Positions 1 to 9,313 of a stretch of DNA of 64,000 nucleotides are shown one piece after another (position 1 is the stretch's first letter; each line of letters opens with the position of its first letter). The notes beneath the pieces were generated by a model that searched no databases, was not told the origin of the DNA, and worked only from the letters and a program-made list of their open reading frames with translations. The DNA is from Puniceibacterium antarcticum (GTDB lineage: Bacteria; Pseudomonadota; Alphaproteobacteria; Rhodobacterales; Rhodobacteraceae). The stretch is from assembly GCF_002760615.1 (NCBI RefSeq), contig NZ_AWWI01000121.1, forward strand, positions 248,001 through 312,000. The letters are read 5' to 3'. The position numbers and the translations under genes were made by a program.

Positions 1-420
1 GACGGTGAGGTTTACAGCATAATCAACGCCGTAGCCGCGTTCCTTCATCTGCGGAACCATGAGGCCGCCCACAGCCGAGGCATCAGCGGCAGCCGAGCCG
101 GACACGCCGCCGAACATGACGGAGGCCAGCACGTTGACCTGCCCCAGCCCGCCGCGCAGATGCCCGACCATGGCCCCGGCAAGGGCGACGAGCCGGCGGG
201 CAATGTCGCCGCGCACCATGAGATCACCGGCGAAGATGAAGAAGGGGATCGCCATCAGCGCGAACACTGACACGCCCGAATTCAGCCGCTGGAACACCAC
301 CACCGGGGGCAGACCCAGATAGACGATTGTCGCAAAGGACGACACGCCAAGGCAAAAGGCGACCGGTGTGCCGATCAGCAGAAGCACCACAAAGGTGCCG
401 AAAAGTACCCAGAGTTCCAT
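1..420 (-). CDS. dctM: TRAP transporter large permease (DctM), 5' part only
   Basis: Encodes the first 140 residues of the large inner-membrane subunit of a TRAP transporter; the gene runs off the left edge. The N-terminus is strongly hydrophobic and contains MAIPFFIFAGDLM and the FGGVSGSAAADASAVG stretch typical of the DctM fold, where substrate and Na+ are handled. It starts with ATG (complement of 418-420), four bases after the stop of the small permease gene, so the two are co-translated. It lies last in a dctP-dctQ-dctM unit next to uxaC, which suggests a hexuronate such as glucuronate or galacturonate as substrate (inference). Confidence 0.93.
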   Translation of the reverse strand, partial: MELWVLFGTFVVLLLIGTPVAFCLGVSSFATIVYLGLPPVVVFQRLNSGVSVFALMAIPFFIFAGDLMVRGDIARRLVALAGAMVGHLRGGLGQVNVLASVMFGGVSGSAAADASAVGGLMVPQMKERGYGVDYAVNLTV

Positions 421-424
421 GTGT

Positions 425-937
425 TCAGGCCTCTATGTCAGCGTCATCGCCAAAGCGGGCGGTGGGCAATCCGGCGGCGCGGCGCGCCACCCGTTCAATC
501 GAAAACAGCACGACCAGAACGCCGCCGCCTACGATGGGAATGAAATCGAACGCCCCCGAAATGCCGAGCGAGGGCACCATGTTGCCAGAGGTCTTTTCCG
601 CCAGCTCCCAGCCGAACCAGACCATGCCGGCGCCAAAGCCCGCGACCACCAGATCCGACACCGTGTGCAGGAACAGCTTGGCCTTTTCGGGCAGCACGTA
701 GAGGAGGATGTCAAAGGAGAGGTGGTAACCTTCGCGGATGCCCACGGCGGCGCCCAGAAAGATGAACCAGCCCATGATCATGACCGAGGCGGGTTCGCTC
801 CAGATCAGGGAAGAGTTGAGGAGATAGCGGAACACAACCTGCGCCGCGATGATCACAGTCATCAGGACAAGGCCGATCCCGGCGATCCAGAGGGCCAACC
901 GCGCCAAAAGGCCGGTCGCCAGCGCGACGTTTTTCAT
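425..937 (-). CDS. dctQ: TRAP transporter small permease (DctQ)
   Basis: 170 residues with four predicted membrane segments, the usual size and topology of the DctQ subunit, which pairs with DctM in the inner membrane. WSEPASVMIMGWFIFLGAA is the family-type motif: tryptophan/glutamate followed by a helix with a G-A-A pattern. It sits 71 bases downstream of the dctP stop and 4 bases upstream of dctM, in one transcription unit read leftward. No oddities are visible. Confidence 0.92.
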   Translation of the reverse strand: MKNVALATGLLARLALWIAGIGLVLMTVIIAAQVVFRYLLNSSLIWSEPASVMIMGWFIFLGAAVGIREGYHLSFDILLYVLPEKAKLFLHTVSDLVVAGFGAGMVWFGWELAEKTSGNMVPSLGISGAFDFIPIVGGGVLVVLFSIERVARRAAGLPTARFGDDADIEA

Positions 938-1008
938 GGAGTCCGCTCAATCAAGGGAAAAAAGGTGCGGCCCGCGCGGGGGGCACGGGCCGCGGTAGGG
1001 ATCAGAGG

Positions 1009-1992
1009 TTATTCAGTCGCCTGAATGCGCTCGACCATGCTCTTGAGTTTGTCGTCGGTGACGTACTTTTCATAGACCGGGACCATCGCTTCGATGAAGG
1101 GGGTCTTGTCGATGTCGGTCACGATCTCGACGCCGGCAGCGCGGATCTTGTCCTCGGATGCCTTTTCCTGGGCTTGCCAGAGATCACGCATGACGGGGGT
1201 CGAATCCTTGGCGGCCTGTTTCACCAGCGCCTGATCTTCGGGGCTGAGCTTGTCCCAGCTGATCTTGGACATCACCAGCACTTCGGGCACGATCAGGTGC
1301 TGATCGAGCGTGTAGTATTTGGCGACTTCGAAGTGACCCGAGGTGTCGTAGGAGGGCCAGTTGTTTTCGGCCCCGTCGATGACGCCGGTCTGGATCGAAG
1401 AGTAAACCTCGCCATAGGGCATCGGGGTGGCGTTGGCGCCCAGAGCCGAGACCATGTCGACGAACATGTCCGACTGCATCACGCGGAATTTCATGCCTGC
1501 CATGTCGGCCATCGACGTGATCGGCTTTTCCGAGTTGTAAAAGCTGCGCGAGCCGCCGTCGTAGAAGGTCAGGCCAACCAGATCGGCACCGGCAAAGGCG
1601 GCGAGGATTTCGTCACCAACCGGGCCGTCCATCACCGTGTGCATGTGATCGACCGAGCGGAAGATATAGGGCAGGGACGGAACCTGCGTTTCGGGCACGA
1701 TGTTGTTGAACGGTCCAAGCGAGACGCGGTTGAGGTCGATCACGCCGAACTGGGTCTGCTCGATCGTGTCTTTCTCTTCGCCCAGCTGTGCAGAGGCAAA
1801 GATTTCGATGCAGATGCGGCCATCCGAGCTGGTCTTGAGCGCTTCGCCCATGGCTTTGACCGCTTCGACGGTGGGGTAACCGTCGGGGTGTGTGTCGGAC
1901 GATTTCAGCGTGATTTCGCACTCTGCCCAGGCGGCGCCGGTCAGGGCGACGGTGGTCAGCAGGGTGCCGATCAGTGTCTTGGTCAGTGTCAT
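1009..1992 (-). CDS. dctP: TRAP transporter solute-binding protein (DctP), probable hexuronate receptor
   Basis: 327 residues, the normal DctP length. It starts with a Sec signal peptide (hydrophobic residues 6-22, AWA-E cleavage). The body has the DctP hallmarks: [13 protein letters not shown] with the ligand-carboxylate arginine region, and [13 protein letters not shown]. It would capture an organic acid in the periplasm and hand it to DctQM. The ATG is preceded by a strong Shine-Dalgarno (GGGAGGAGA on the minus strand, about 1999-2007). The uxaC gene lies 28 bases upstream in the same orientation, so a uronate ligand is likely but not proven. Confidence 0.93.
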   Translation of the reverse strand: MTLTKTLIGTLLTTVALTGAAWAECEITLKSSDTHPDGYPTVEAVKAMGEALKTSSDGRICIEIFASAQLGEEKDTIEQTQFGVIDLNRVSLGPFNNIVPETQVPSLPYIFRSVDHMHTVMDGPVGDEILAAFAGADLVGLTFYDGGSRSFYNSEKPITSMADMAGMKFRVMQSDMFVDMVSALGANATPMPYGEVYSSIQTGVIDGAENNWPSYDTSGHFEVAKYYTLDQHLIVPEVLVMSKISWDKLSPEDQALVKQAAKDSTPVMRDLWQAQEKASEDKIRAAGVEIVTDIDKTPFIEAMVPVYEKYVTDDKLKSMVERIQATE

Positions 1993-2020
1993 CTTGGGTC
2001 TCCTCCCTAGAATAGCTTTG

Positions 2021-3430
2021 TCAGAGCCGATAGGCTTTTTTCACAAGCCGGTATGTGAGGTCTTGTGCGACCTCGTAAGCCTCGTCCTCGTTCAGCCGCC
2101 CTGTGGCGACCAGCGTGGCGAGGTATGCACTATCCACGCGCCGGGCGACGTCATGCCGGGCGGGGATGGAACAGAAGGCGCGGGTGTCATCGTTGAACCC
2201 GGCGGTGTTGTAGAAGCCTGCGGTTTCGGTCACGTTTTCGCGGAACCGCTTCATGCCTTCGGCACTGTCAAAGAACCACCAGGGCGGGCCGAGCTTGAGT
2301 GCGGGGTAGACCCCTGCAAGCGGCGCGAGTTCGCGGCTTTGCGTGGTTTCATCCAGCATGAACAGGATGATCGACAGTTCATGTTGCGTGCCAAAAGCGT
2401 CGAGCAATGGCTTGAGATCGTTTACAAAGTCGGTGCGACCGGGGATGTCGAATCCCTTGTCCCGGCCGAATTTATGCAGGATGCCGGGGTTGTGGTTGCG
2501 CCGCGACCCGGCGTGGATCTGCAGGACCAGACCGTCGTCCATGCTCATCCTTGCCATCTCGGTCAGCATCTGACCCCGGAAGGCATCAGCATCCTCTGGC
2601 GTGGCTTTGCCGCCCTTGATGCGGTCGAACAGGGCTTCGGCCTGTTGGGTCGACAGGTTCTCGGTCCGCGCGCTTGGGTGGCCGTGGTCCGATGCCGTCG
2701 CGCCATGTTCCTTGAAAAACGCGCGGCGGATGCGGTGGGCATCCAGATATCCGGCCCATGTCTGGGTGTCGGTGCCGGTCAGGTCGCCAAAGGTGGCGAG
2801 GTTGGCGGCGAAACCGTCGAATTCCGGATCAACCACCGAATCGGGGCGATAGGTGGTGACGACCTTGCCACCGGTCCAGCCGGATGCGCCGATCATCTTG
2901 TGCCATTTCAGATCGTCCAGCGCGCTTTCGGTTGTGGCGATCAGTTCGATGTTGAACCGTTCGAACAGGGCGCGGGGGCGGAATTCAGGTTTCGTCAGGC
3001 AATCGCTGATATGATCATAGATCGCGTCAGCCGTGGCAGGGGTGAATTCCTGCTCAATGCCAAAGACTTCGGCAAAGGCGTGGTCAACCCACATCCGCGA
3101 CGGGGTGCCGCGCAGGAGGTAATAATTATCGGCAAACAGCTTCCAGATCTTGCGGCCATCGGTTTCGACAGGCCCGCCATCGGCGCGGGGGACCCCAAGG
3201 GATTCGAGCGGCACACCCTGCGAAAACAGCATCCGGAAGACGTAGTGATCAGGCGTGACAAACAGCTGCGCGGGATCGGGGAAGGCCGCGTTTTCAGCAT
3301 ACCAGCGCGGGTCGGTGTGGCCATGCGGGCTGATGATCGGAAGGTCTTTGATGCTGTTATGCAATGCGCGGGCGAGGCCACGGGTGCTGTCGTCGATGGG
3401 AAACAATCTGTCAGGGTGCAGTCTGGACAA
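2021..3430 (-). CDS. uxaC: glucuronate (uronate) isomerase UxaC
   Basis: 469 residues, full length for UxaC, a metal-dependent enzyme of the amidohydrolase superfamily that converts glucuronate to fructuronate and galacturonate to tagaturonate. [13 protein letters not shown] near residue 34 carries the HxH metal site, and [23 protein letters not shown] and the C-terminal [17 protein letters not shown] are typical. The start is a TTG at 3430 (no in-frame ATG before an upstream stop at about 3470). It is first in the leftward operon with the TRAP genes and divergent from a GntR regulator. Confidence 0.95.
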   Translation of the reverse strand: MSRLHPDRLFPIDDSTRGLARALHNSIKDLPIISPHGHTDPRWYAENAAFPDPAQLFVTPDHYVFRMLFSQGVPLESLGVPRADGGPVETDGRKIWKLFADNYYLLRGTPSRMWVDHAFAEVFGIEQEFTPATADAIYDHISDCLTKPEFRPRALFERFNIELIATTESALDDLKWHKMIGASGWTGGKVVTTYRPDSVVDPEFDGFAANLATFGDLTGTDTQTWAGYLDAHRIRRAFFKEHGATASDHGHPSARTENLSTQQAEALFDRIKGGKATPEDADAFRGQMLTEMARMSMDDGLVLQIHAGSRRNHNPGILHKFGRDKGFDIPGRTDFVNDLKPLLDAFGTQHELSIILFMLDETTQSRELAPLAGVYPALKLGPPWWFFDSAEGMKRFRENVTETAGFYNTAGFNDDTRAFCSIPARHDVARRVDSAYLATLVATGRLNEDEAYEVAQDLTYRLVKKAYRL

Positions 3431-3479
3431 GGAATTGCTCGCTTTTGGATCCGTGTGAGGTTGATTAGATTACAACCAC

Positions 3480-3510
3480 CTAGTATTCTGGCATACTAAT
3501 ATGCTAGTTT
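3480..3510. promoter_or_regulatory. candidate GntR operator in the uxaC / gntR divergent promoter region
   Basis: Two overlapping inverted repeats are visible. TAGTAT-TCTGGC-ATACTA spans 3481-3498, and GCATA-CTAA-TATGC spans 3491-3504. Both lie in the 111-base gap between the divergent uxaC and gntR starts. Short AT-containing palindromes like these are what FadR/UxuR-type GntR dimers bind, so autoregulation plus control of uronate catabolism is the simplest reading (inference). Confidence 0.55.
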
Positions 3511-3541
3511 GAATCTCAAGTCAATCCGGAGGAGCCGTGTG

Positions 3542-4240
3542 GTGACCGAAATAGCTGTTCTTGGCCCGCTCGAAACCGTTACGCGGTCCTCTGTCACCGA
3601 TCAGGTGTTCGAGGCGCTGTATGCGCAAGTGCAGTCCTTAGCGTTGCCGCCGGGCACCAAGCTGTCGGAATCCGAAGTGGCCAAACAGTTGGGCGTGTCG
3701 CGCCAGCCGGTGCGCGACGCCTTTTACCGGCTGTCCAAGCTGGGTTTTCTGCTGATCCAGCCGCAGAAGGCGACGCTGGTCAGCAAGATCCACATTGCGG
3801 ATGTGCGCAAGGCACGGTTCATCCGTTCGGCCATTGAGGTCGAGGTGATGCGTCAGGCGGCGCTGAACTTTACCGAGAAAGATTTCAGCGCGCTTCAGCC
3901 CATACTTGACGCGCAGAAGGCCGCCGTGACCAAAGGGGACAAGGCCACGTTCCATCGTCTGGACGATGTGTTCCATCAGGTGCTGTGTTCGCGGGCGGGC
4001 GTGGGTTTTGTCTGGGATGTGATCCGCGAAAACAAGGCGCATACGGACCGGGTGCGCTTCCTGTCGCTGGGATCGGGATCGCAGCGCGCCTATGACGATC
4101 ATATCGCCATTGTGGCCGCGCTGAGATCGGGCAGCGTCGACGGGGCGGTGCAGGCGATGCGCGCGCATCTGGGCACGATCGAGGCGATCATCCAGCAGAT
4201 TCGGTCCACCAATCACAGCTGGTTTTCGGATGAGGAGTAG
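3542..4240 (+). CDS. GntR-family transcriptional regulator (FadR/FCD type) of uronate genes
   Basis: 232 residues from a GTG at 3542, chosen because GGAGGAG at 3528-3534 sits seven bases upstream; a longer TTG-started reading would lack a ribosome site. The N-terminal winged helix contains LSESEVAKQLGVSRQPVRDAFYRL, the classic GntR recognition region, followed by an all-helical FCD ligand domain with FHRLDDVFHQ and DHIAIVAAL metal-binding residues. The location between uxaC and a KDG-type kinase suggests it senses a uronate or KDG-related intermediate. It is probably cotranscribed with the kinase (4-base gap). Confidence 0.9.
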   Translation: MTEIAVLGPLETVTRSSVTDQVFEALYAQVQSLALPPGTKLSESEVAKQLGVSRQPVRDAFYRLSKLGFLLIQPQKATLVSKIHIADVRKARFIRSAIEVEVMRQAALNFTEKDFSALQPILDAQKAAVTKGDKATFHRLDDVFHQVLCSRAGVGFVWDVIRENKAHTDRVRFLSLGSGSQRAYDDHIAIVAALRSGSVDGAVQAMRAHLGTIEAIIQQIRSTNHSWFSDEE

Positions 4241-4244
4241 AGCG

Positions 4245-5165
4245 ATGCGTCTGGTTTTTGTTGGCGAATGCATGGTCGAGATCGCGCCGGATGGTGCGGC
4301 GTTCCGCAAGGGATTTGCCGGAGATACGTTCAACATGGCCTGGTATGCGCGCCATCTGTGCCCGCGTGACTGGAGTGTCGATTTCGTCTCGGCCATTGGT
4401 CAGGATGCGATTTCGGACGAGTTGGCCGGGTTCATGACTGCCGCCGGGGTCGGCACGCGCCATGTGCAGCGTCATGCGGACCGGACCGTGGGCCTGTACA
4501 TGATCAGCCTCAAGGACGGCGAGCGCAGTTTTTCCTACTGGCGCAGTCAAAGTGCGGCGCGGCGGATGGCTGAGGATGGCGCAAAGTTGGAGGAGGCCTT
4601 TGACGGCGCTGATCTGGTCTGTCTGTCTGGCATCACGCTGGCCGTGCTGGAAGGCGCGGGGCGAGACACTCTGGCTGCTGCGCTGACAAAGTTCCGCGCG
4701 GCGGGCGGGCAGGTGGCGTTTGACCCCAATATCCGGCCACGCCTTTGGGCCACGATGGACGAGATGCGCGAGGTCGTGATGCGGTTTGCGGGGCTGAGCG
4801 ATATCGTGCTGGCCTCTTTCGACGATGAGGCGGCGCATTTCGGTGACGGCTCGCCCGAAGACACGCTGGCGCGCTATCAGGCGGCGGGCGTGACAGAGGT
4901 GATTGTCAAGAACGGTGCGGATCCGATTCTGGGTGCTTTGGATGGTCAGAGCGTGACTGTGGCCCCCGCGCCGGTGGCCCGCGTGATTGATTCGACCGCT
5001 GCGGGGGACAGTTTCAACGCGGGATACCTTGTCAGTGCCCTGTCGGGTGGGACAATGGCGCAGAATATTGCCGCCGGGGCCCAGTTGTCACGCGAGGTGA
5101 TCCAGCATGCCGGCGCCCTTTCGCCAGAGGCTGTTGCCGCACAGGCCCTTGAGACGGCGACATAA
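4245..5165 (+). CDS. kdgK: PfkB-family sugar kinase, probable 2-keto-3-deoxygluconate kinase
   Basis: 306 residues, the usual size of ribokinase-like enzymes. GECMVEIAP near the start and the C-terminal DSTAAGDSFNAGY motif, with the catalytic aspartate in AGDSF, identify the PfkB fold. Neighbours in uronate breakdown make KDG the likely substrate, giving KDPG for the Entner-Doudoroff route. The ATG at 4245 was chosen over 4230 because GAGGAGT at 4232-4238 fits as ribosome site. Fructokinase-like specificity remains possible. Confidence 0.83.
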   Translation: MRLVFVGECMVEIAPDGAAFRKGFAGDTFNMAWYARHLCPRDWSVDFVSAIGQDAISDELAGFMTAAGVGTRHVQRHADRTVGLYMISLKDGERSFSYWRSQSAARRMAEDGAKLEEAFDGADLVCLSGITLAVLEGAGRDTLAAALTKFRAAGGQVAFDPNIRPRLWATMDEMREVVMRFAGLSDIVLASFDDEAAHFGDGSPEDTLARYQAAGVTEVIVKNGADPILGALDGQSVTVAPAPVARVIDSTAAGDSFNAGYLVSALSGGTMAQNIAAGAQLSREVIQHAGALSPEAVAAQALETAT

Positions 5166-5224
5166 AATCCCGGATTGAGGGTGGTTCAGCGCCGCATACG
5201 TCTTTGACGGGAGCCTTAGTGAAA

Positions 5225-5253
5225 CTGTCATATATGCGTCGTCTCTCTGTCAC
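5225..5253 (+). promoter_or_regulatory. Pho box (PhoB-binding site) upstream of phnC
   Basis: CTGTCAT at 5225-5231 and CTGTCAC at 5247-5253 lie exactly 22 bases apart, with a weaker repeat (GCGTCGT, 5236-5242) at the midpoint. Three units at 11-bp spacing are the layout of PhoB sites in E. coli and rhizobia. The site is 44 bases before the phnC start, so the phosphonate locus is expected to respond to phosphate limitation. Confidence 0.85.
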
Positions 5254-5296
5254 GAACGGCCCCTAGACACCGCCCAGACGCAAGCCTGGGGGCCCC

Positions 5297-6118
5297 TTGT
5301 TACAGATCGAAAACCTGACACGCCGCTTTGGGGCAGCAACCGCCGTGGATCGGGTTTCGATCCATGTGGCGCGCCCCACGATGATCGGAATCATTGGAGC
5401 CTCTGGCGCGGGGAAATCCACCCTGCTGCGGATGCTCAACCGGCTGGAAACACCAACCTCCGGGCGCATCACCTTTGACGGACGCGACGTGACCGCGCTG
5501 AAGGGCCGTCAGGTCCGTGGCTGGCATGCCGACTGCGCGATGATCTTTCAGCAGTTCAATCTGGTCCCGCGGCTGGATGTGGTGTCGAACGTGCTGCATG
5601 GCACGCTCTACCGCACCGGCACTCTGCGCGCCCTGACCGCCATGTGGCCAGAGGCCGACATTCGCCACGCGATCGAGATTCTGGCGCGGCTTGGCATTCA
5701 CGAACATGCCGCCAAACGGGCCGAGGCCCTGTCGGGTGGTCAGCAGCAGCGCGTCGCCATTGCGCGGGCGCTGATGCAGGACCCCAAGATTTTGCTGGCG
5801 GATGAACCCATTGCCTCGCTTGATCCGATGAACGCGCAGGCGGTCATGGAAGCGCTGCGCAGCATCCATGACGAGGATGGGCGCACCGTCATCTGCAACC
5901 TTCACACGCTTGATACCGCACGGCGCTATTGCGACCGGGTGATCGGTATGAAGCAGGGCCGGGTCGTCTTTGACGGCACGCCCGAACAGCTCACCACCGG
6001 CGTTGCGCGCGACATCTATGGCGCCGGTGCGGATTTCTCGGAAGAGGCGACCTCGACTGAGATCCGTGAAACCCCCGCAGCCGTCACCGCCATCCGCGAG
6101 GCGAAGGCCGCAGTCTGA
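5297..6118 (+). CDS. phnC: phosphonate ABC transporter ATP-binding protein PhnC
   Basis: 273 residues with Walker [10 protein letters not shown] (residues 34-42), Q-loop [13 protein letters not shown] signature LSGGQQQR and Walker [24 protein letters not shown] is characteristic of PhnC rather than general ABC ATPases. It energises phosphonate import with PhnD and two PhnE permeases encoded next. Start is a TTG at 5297; no ATG in frame fits the family N-terminus. Expression should be driven by the Pho box just upstream. Confidence 0.95.
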   Translation: MLQIENLTRRFGAATAVDRVSIHVARPTMIGIIGASGAGKSTLLRMLNRLETPTSGRITFDGRDVTALKGRQVRGWHADCAMIFQQFNLVPRLDVVSNVLHGTLYRTGTLRALTAMWPEADIRHAIEILARLGIHEHAAKRAEALSGGQQQRVAIARALMQDPKILLADEPIASLDPMNAQAVMEALRSIHDEDGRTVICNLHTLDTARRYCDRVIGMKQGRVVFDGTPEQLTTGVARDIYGAGADFSEEATSTEIRETPAAVTAIREAKAAV

Positions 6119-6180
6119 CGCTTTTTGAACGATACCGGCGTCCGAATGGGGGCTGGTCCACATCCTTTGGGAGACATTCG

Positions 6181-7092
6181 ATGACCTTCAAGACCATGAC
6201 ACTGGCCATTTTGGCCACGACCGCCCTGACAAGCGCCGCGATGGCGCAAGACATCCAGGAATTCAACATCGGCGTTCTGGGTGGCGAGAACGCCCAAGAC
6301 CGCATGACGGCGAACCAGTGCCTGGCGGATCACGCCACCGAAGCGCTGGGTGTTCCGGTCAAGATCTTCACCCCCGCCGACTATAACGGTGTGATTCAGG
6401 GTCTGCTGGGCGGGACGCTTGATATGGCGATCCTGGGCGCGTCGGGTTATGCTGCCGTCTACCTGCAGGACCCGAACGTCGTGACCCCTGTTCTGGTCAA
6501 GACCAACCTGGACGGAGCCTATTCCTACCACTCGATCGGTTTTGCCCGCGCAGACAGCGGCATTAAATCGCTTGAGGATATGAAGGGCAAGAAATTCGGC
6601 TTTGGTGATCCGAACTCGACTTCCGGCTTCCTGATCCCGTCTGTCGAGATCCCGCAGGAAACCGGCGCATCCATGGAGAGCGGCGATTACTTCGGTGAGG
6701 TCGTGTTCACCGGTGGCCACGAGCAGACCATCGTTGCGGTCAACAACGGCGACGTTGATGCGGGTGTGACCTGGGCCGACGGTCTGGGCAACTGGGAAGA
6801 CGGCTACAATTCGGGCGCACTGCGCAAGGCCGCAGATGCCGGAATCGTCGACATGAACGATCTGGTGCAGATCTGGGAATCCAAGCCGATCCCTGAAGGC
6901 CCCGTTGTTCTGCGCACAGCCCTGCCCGAGGATGTGAAGACCAAGATGACCGAGATGGTCAAGAACCTGATCACCACCGATCCGGAATGCGCCTATGGCG
7001 TTGCCTCGGGCGAAACCGCCGGTTTCACCCCGATCACCCATGACGCCTATGAGACGATCATTGCCGTGCGCAAGGCCGAGATCGGCGGCTGA
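6181..7092 (+). CDS. phnD: phosphonate-binding periplasmic protein PhnD
   Basis: 303 residues with a Sec signal peptide ending AMA-Q. The body has the PhnD-type elements: IGVLGGENAQDR, LDMAILGASGYAA, the KFGFGDPNSTSGFL phosphonate-binding loop and VVFTGGHEQTIVAV. It binds phosphonates in the periplasm for the PhnC/E/E2 importer. The ATG has a GGGAGA ribosome site about 8 bases upstream. It is followed by a strong hairpin that should make it the most abundant product of the operon. Confidence 0.95.
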   Translation: MTFKTMTLAILATTALTSAAMAQDIQEFNIGVLGGENAQDRMTANQCLADHATEALGVPVKIFTPADYNGVIQGLLGGTLDMAILGASGYAAVYLQDPNVVTPVLVKTNLDGAYSYHSIGFARADSGIKSLEDMKGKKFGFGDPNSTSGFLIPSVEIPQETGASMESGDYFGEVVFTGGHEQTIVAVNNGDVDAGVTWADGLGNWEDGYNSGALRKAADAGIVDMNDLVQIWESKPIPEGPVVLRTALPEDVKTKMTEMVKNLITTDPECAYGVASGETAGFTPITHDAYETIIAVRKAEIGG

Positions 7093-7103
7093 GAAAAAAG
7101 ACT

Positions 7104-7138
7104 GGGCGCAGGGGGCATTCCCCTCTGCGCCCGTTTTG
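7104..7138 (+). terminator. internal terminator/attenuator between phnD and phnE
   Basis: GGGCGCAG (7104-7111) pairs with CTGCGCCC (7125-7132), extended by inner G/C pairs, and is followed by GTTTTG. This is an intrinsic-terminator shape placed inside an operon, 12 bases after phnD. It probably reduces read-through so that binding protein exceeds permease; it may also protect the phnD mRNA 3' end. Confidence 0.75.
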
Positions 7139-7142
7139 TATC

Positions 7143-8015
7143 ATGACAGATATCACAGCCTCCTCCGCCGCCCGTCAGGCCGACGTCACCACGTTGTACC
7201 TTTCCGAAATGCGCTTGCGCCGCCTTTATAGCGGGGCGGGAGTGCTGATTTTTGTTCTGCTGCTGGTCGCCGGGTTCCTGACCGCGAATGACCGCAATGC
7301 CGGCGGTTTCCTGAACGGCCTGCCCCATATCTTTGACTTTCCCGCTGACGTGATGTCCGAAGCCTGGGAAAAGGCCTATGACCTGCCCGCGCTGCTGTGG
7401 CAGTATTTCCCGTCGCTGATCGAGACGATCAACATCGCCGGGGCCGCAACGCTGATTGGTGCGCTGATCGGCGGGATGCTGTCACTGCTGGTGACGCGCG
7501 GGCTTGCACCGGCGCCCTGGGCGATCTGGCCGATCCGTCGGGTGCTGGACATCTTTCGCGCCGTGCCGGAAATCGTCATCGCGCTGATCCTGATCTTTAT
7601 CCTGGGCGGCGGGCCGATCCCGGCGATGATCGCCATCGCCGTGCACACCACCGGCGCGCTGGGAAAGCTGTTTTCCGAAGTGGCCGAAAACGCGCCGCAG
7701 GGGCCACTGGAAGGGTTGCGCTCGGTCGGGGCGGGCTGGACGCAGCGGATGCTGTTTGGCATCGTGCCACAGGTCGCGCCCAACTGGCTGAGCTATGCGC
7801 TCTTGCGGTTCGAGATCAACATTCGCGCCTCTGCCATCCTGGGTTTTGTCGGGGCCGGGGGGTTGGGGTATGATCTGCGCAACGCCATGTCCTGGGGGCC
7901 GGGCAAGTTCGACGAGGCGGCGGCGATCTTTATTCTGCTGTTTGTCACCATCGTGACCGTGGATCAGCTTGGCGGTTCCCTGCGCAACCGTCTGACCAAA
8001 GGGGCCAAGGCATGA
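7143..8015 (+). CDS. phnE: phosphonate ABC transporter permease PhnE (first copy)
   Basis: 290 residues with about six membrane helices and the binding-protein-dependent permease signature region (LGKLFSEVAENAPQGPLEGL and RSVGAG). It forms half of the inner-membrane channel with the next gene product. It overlaps the second permease gene by four bases (ATGA), indicating translational coupling. The N-terminal ~25 residues are cytoplasmic and polar. Confidence 0.94.
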   Translation: MTDITASSAARQADVTTLYLSEMRLRRLYSGAGVLIFVLLLVAGFLTANDRNAGGFLNGLPHIFDFPADVMSEAWEKAYDLPALLWQYFPSLIETINIAGAATLIGALIGGMLSLLVTRGLAPAPWAIWPIRRVLDIFRAVPEIVIALILIFILGGGPIPAMIAIAVHTTGALGKLFSEVAENAPQGPLEGLRSVGAGWTQRMLFGIVPQVAPNWLSYALLRFEINIRASAILGFVGAGGLGYDLRNAMSWGPGKFDEAAAIFILLFVTIVTVDQLGGSLRNRLTKGAKA

Positions 8016-9310
8016 GCGATATCAGCGCCTATTACACCGACACCTCGCGCGGCATGTCGCGGATGCGGCTTTGGATCTTTGGCATCCCGCTGCTGGTGCT
8101 GACCTATCTGGTCTATATCTTCTTTGCCTTTCACGGCCCGCAGGTCATCGCCGATGCGAATGGTGAAAACGGCAGGATCCTGATGGCCGATATGGTCAGT
8201 TACAAGGTCCATGTGACCCGCGACAACAACTCGGGCGCTGTCGAGGTTGCAGTAGAGGGCGAACGTAAGGGGCGTTATCCCGAGGGGCAAAGCCCGGACT
8301 GGGTTCAGACCGGCGATCAGACGGTTGTCGATCTCGGCTCTGGCTATCTGGTGACGCTTTCGGGCACCAGCGATGTGCGGTTCGACATTCCGGGCTATGG
8401 CACGATCACGGCATCGGCCACACGATCGGGCGGGGTCGAGGCGCGTTTCCCCGAGGGGCCGGTCCCGGACTGGATCAATGTCGCGCGCAACCGCGTGGCC
8501 ATCACCACCCCCGAGGGGCGCGTGAACATCACCCGCTCCAAGACCGAGATCATGCGCTATTTCCCCGGCTGGGAGCTGTTCTTTTTCACCCTCGACAGCA
8601 AGTATTACGGCATGTCGCCGGGCACGCTGGCCGCAGCCGCCTTTGGCGGCGAGGCCGGGGCGATCTGGTCGGATGTCTGGAACAATCAGGTCTGGCGCCA
8701 CAAAGAGGTGTTCTGGGCTTTGTTCGAAACCGTGCTGATGGCGTTTCTGGGCACGGCGGGCGCGGCGATGATTGCCTTGCCGGTCGCATTTCTGGCTGCG
8801 CGCAACTTTGCGCCGCTGGGTGTCTTCCGGCAGGTCACGCGGCGGATCTTTGATTTCCTGCGCGGGGTGGACGGGCTGATCTGGACGGTGGTTCTGTCGC
8901 GCGCCTATGGCCCCGGCCCGCTGACCGGCACCCTGGCGATCATGCTGACCGACACCGGGACCTTCGGAAAGCTGTTTTCCGAGGCGCTGGAAAACGTCGA
9001 CGCGAAACAGATCGAAGGGGTGCGTTCGACCGGCGCGGGCGCCTTTGCCCGGGCGCGATTCGGCGTCATTCCCCAGCTTATCCCGGTGTTGCTGAGCCAG
9101 ATCCTGTACTACATGGAATCCAACACCCGGTCTGCCACGGTCATCGGCGCGATCACCGGGGGTGGTATCGGGCTGTTGCTGACGCAGGCGATCATCACCC
9201 AGAAGGACTGGGAAGAGGTCACCTATTACATCGTGCTGATCGTGATGATGGTCTTTGCCATGGATTCGCTGTCGGGCTGGCTGCGGCGCAGGCTGATCAA
9301 GGGAAGCTGA
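8012..9310 (+). CDS. phnE: phosphonate ABC transporter permease PhnE2, with large N-terminal insert
   Basis: 432 residues, about 150 longer than the first copy. A first membrane helix (residues ~20-40) is followed by a polar, beta-rich stretch of roughly 150 residues, then the standard permease domain with GTFGKLFSEALENVDAKQIE and GVRSTGAGA. The extra segment is probably periplasmic. It pairs with PhnE to form a heteromeric channel. Split and extended PhnE pairs are known in alphaproteobacteria, so this is not by itself novel. Confidence 0.92.
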   Translation: MSDISAYYTDTSRGMSRMRLWIFGIPLLVLTYLVYIFFAFHGPQVIADANGENGRILMADMVSYKVHVTRDNNSGAVEVAVEGERKGRYPEGQSPDWVQTGDQTVVDLGSGYLVTLSGTSDVRFDIPGYGTITASATRSGGVEARFPEGPVPDWINVARNRVAITTPEGRVNITRSKTEIMRYFPGWELFFFTLDSKYYGMSPGTLAAAAFGGEAGAIWSDVWNNQVWRHKEVFWALFETVLMAFLGTAGAAMIALPVAFLAARNFAPLGVFRQVTRRIFDFLRGVDGLIWTVVLSRAYGPGPLTGTLAIMLTDTGTFGKLFSEALENVDAKQIEGVRSTGAGAFARARFGVIPQLIPVLLSQILYYMESNTRSATVIGAITGGGIGLLLTQAIITQKDWEEVTYYIVLIVMMVFAMDSLSGWLRRRLIKGS

Positions 9311-9313
9311 GCC

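Noticed and set aside
1892-3499. 535-codon plus-strand frame over uxaC
   Set aside because: Antisense shadow of uxaC, which has clear UxaC motifs.
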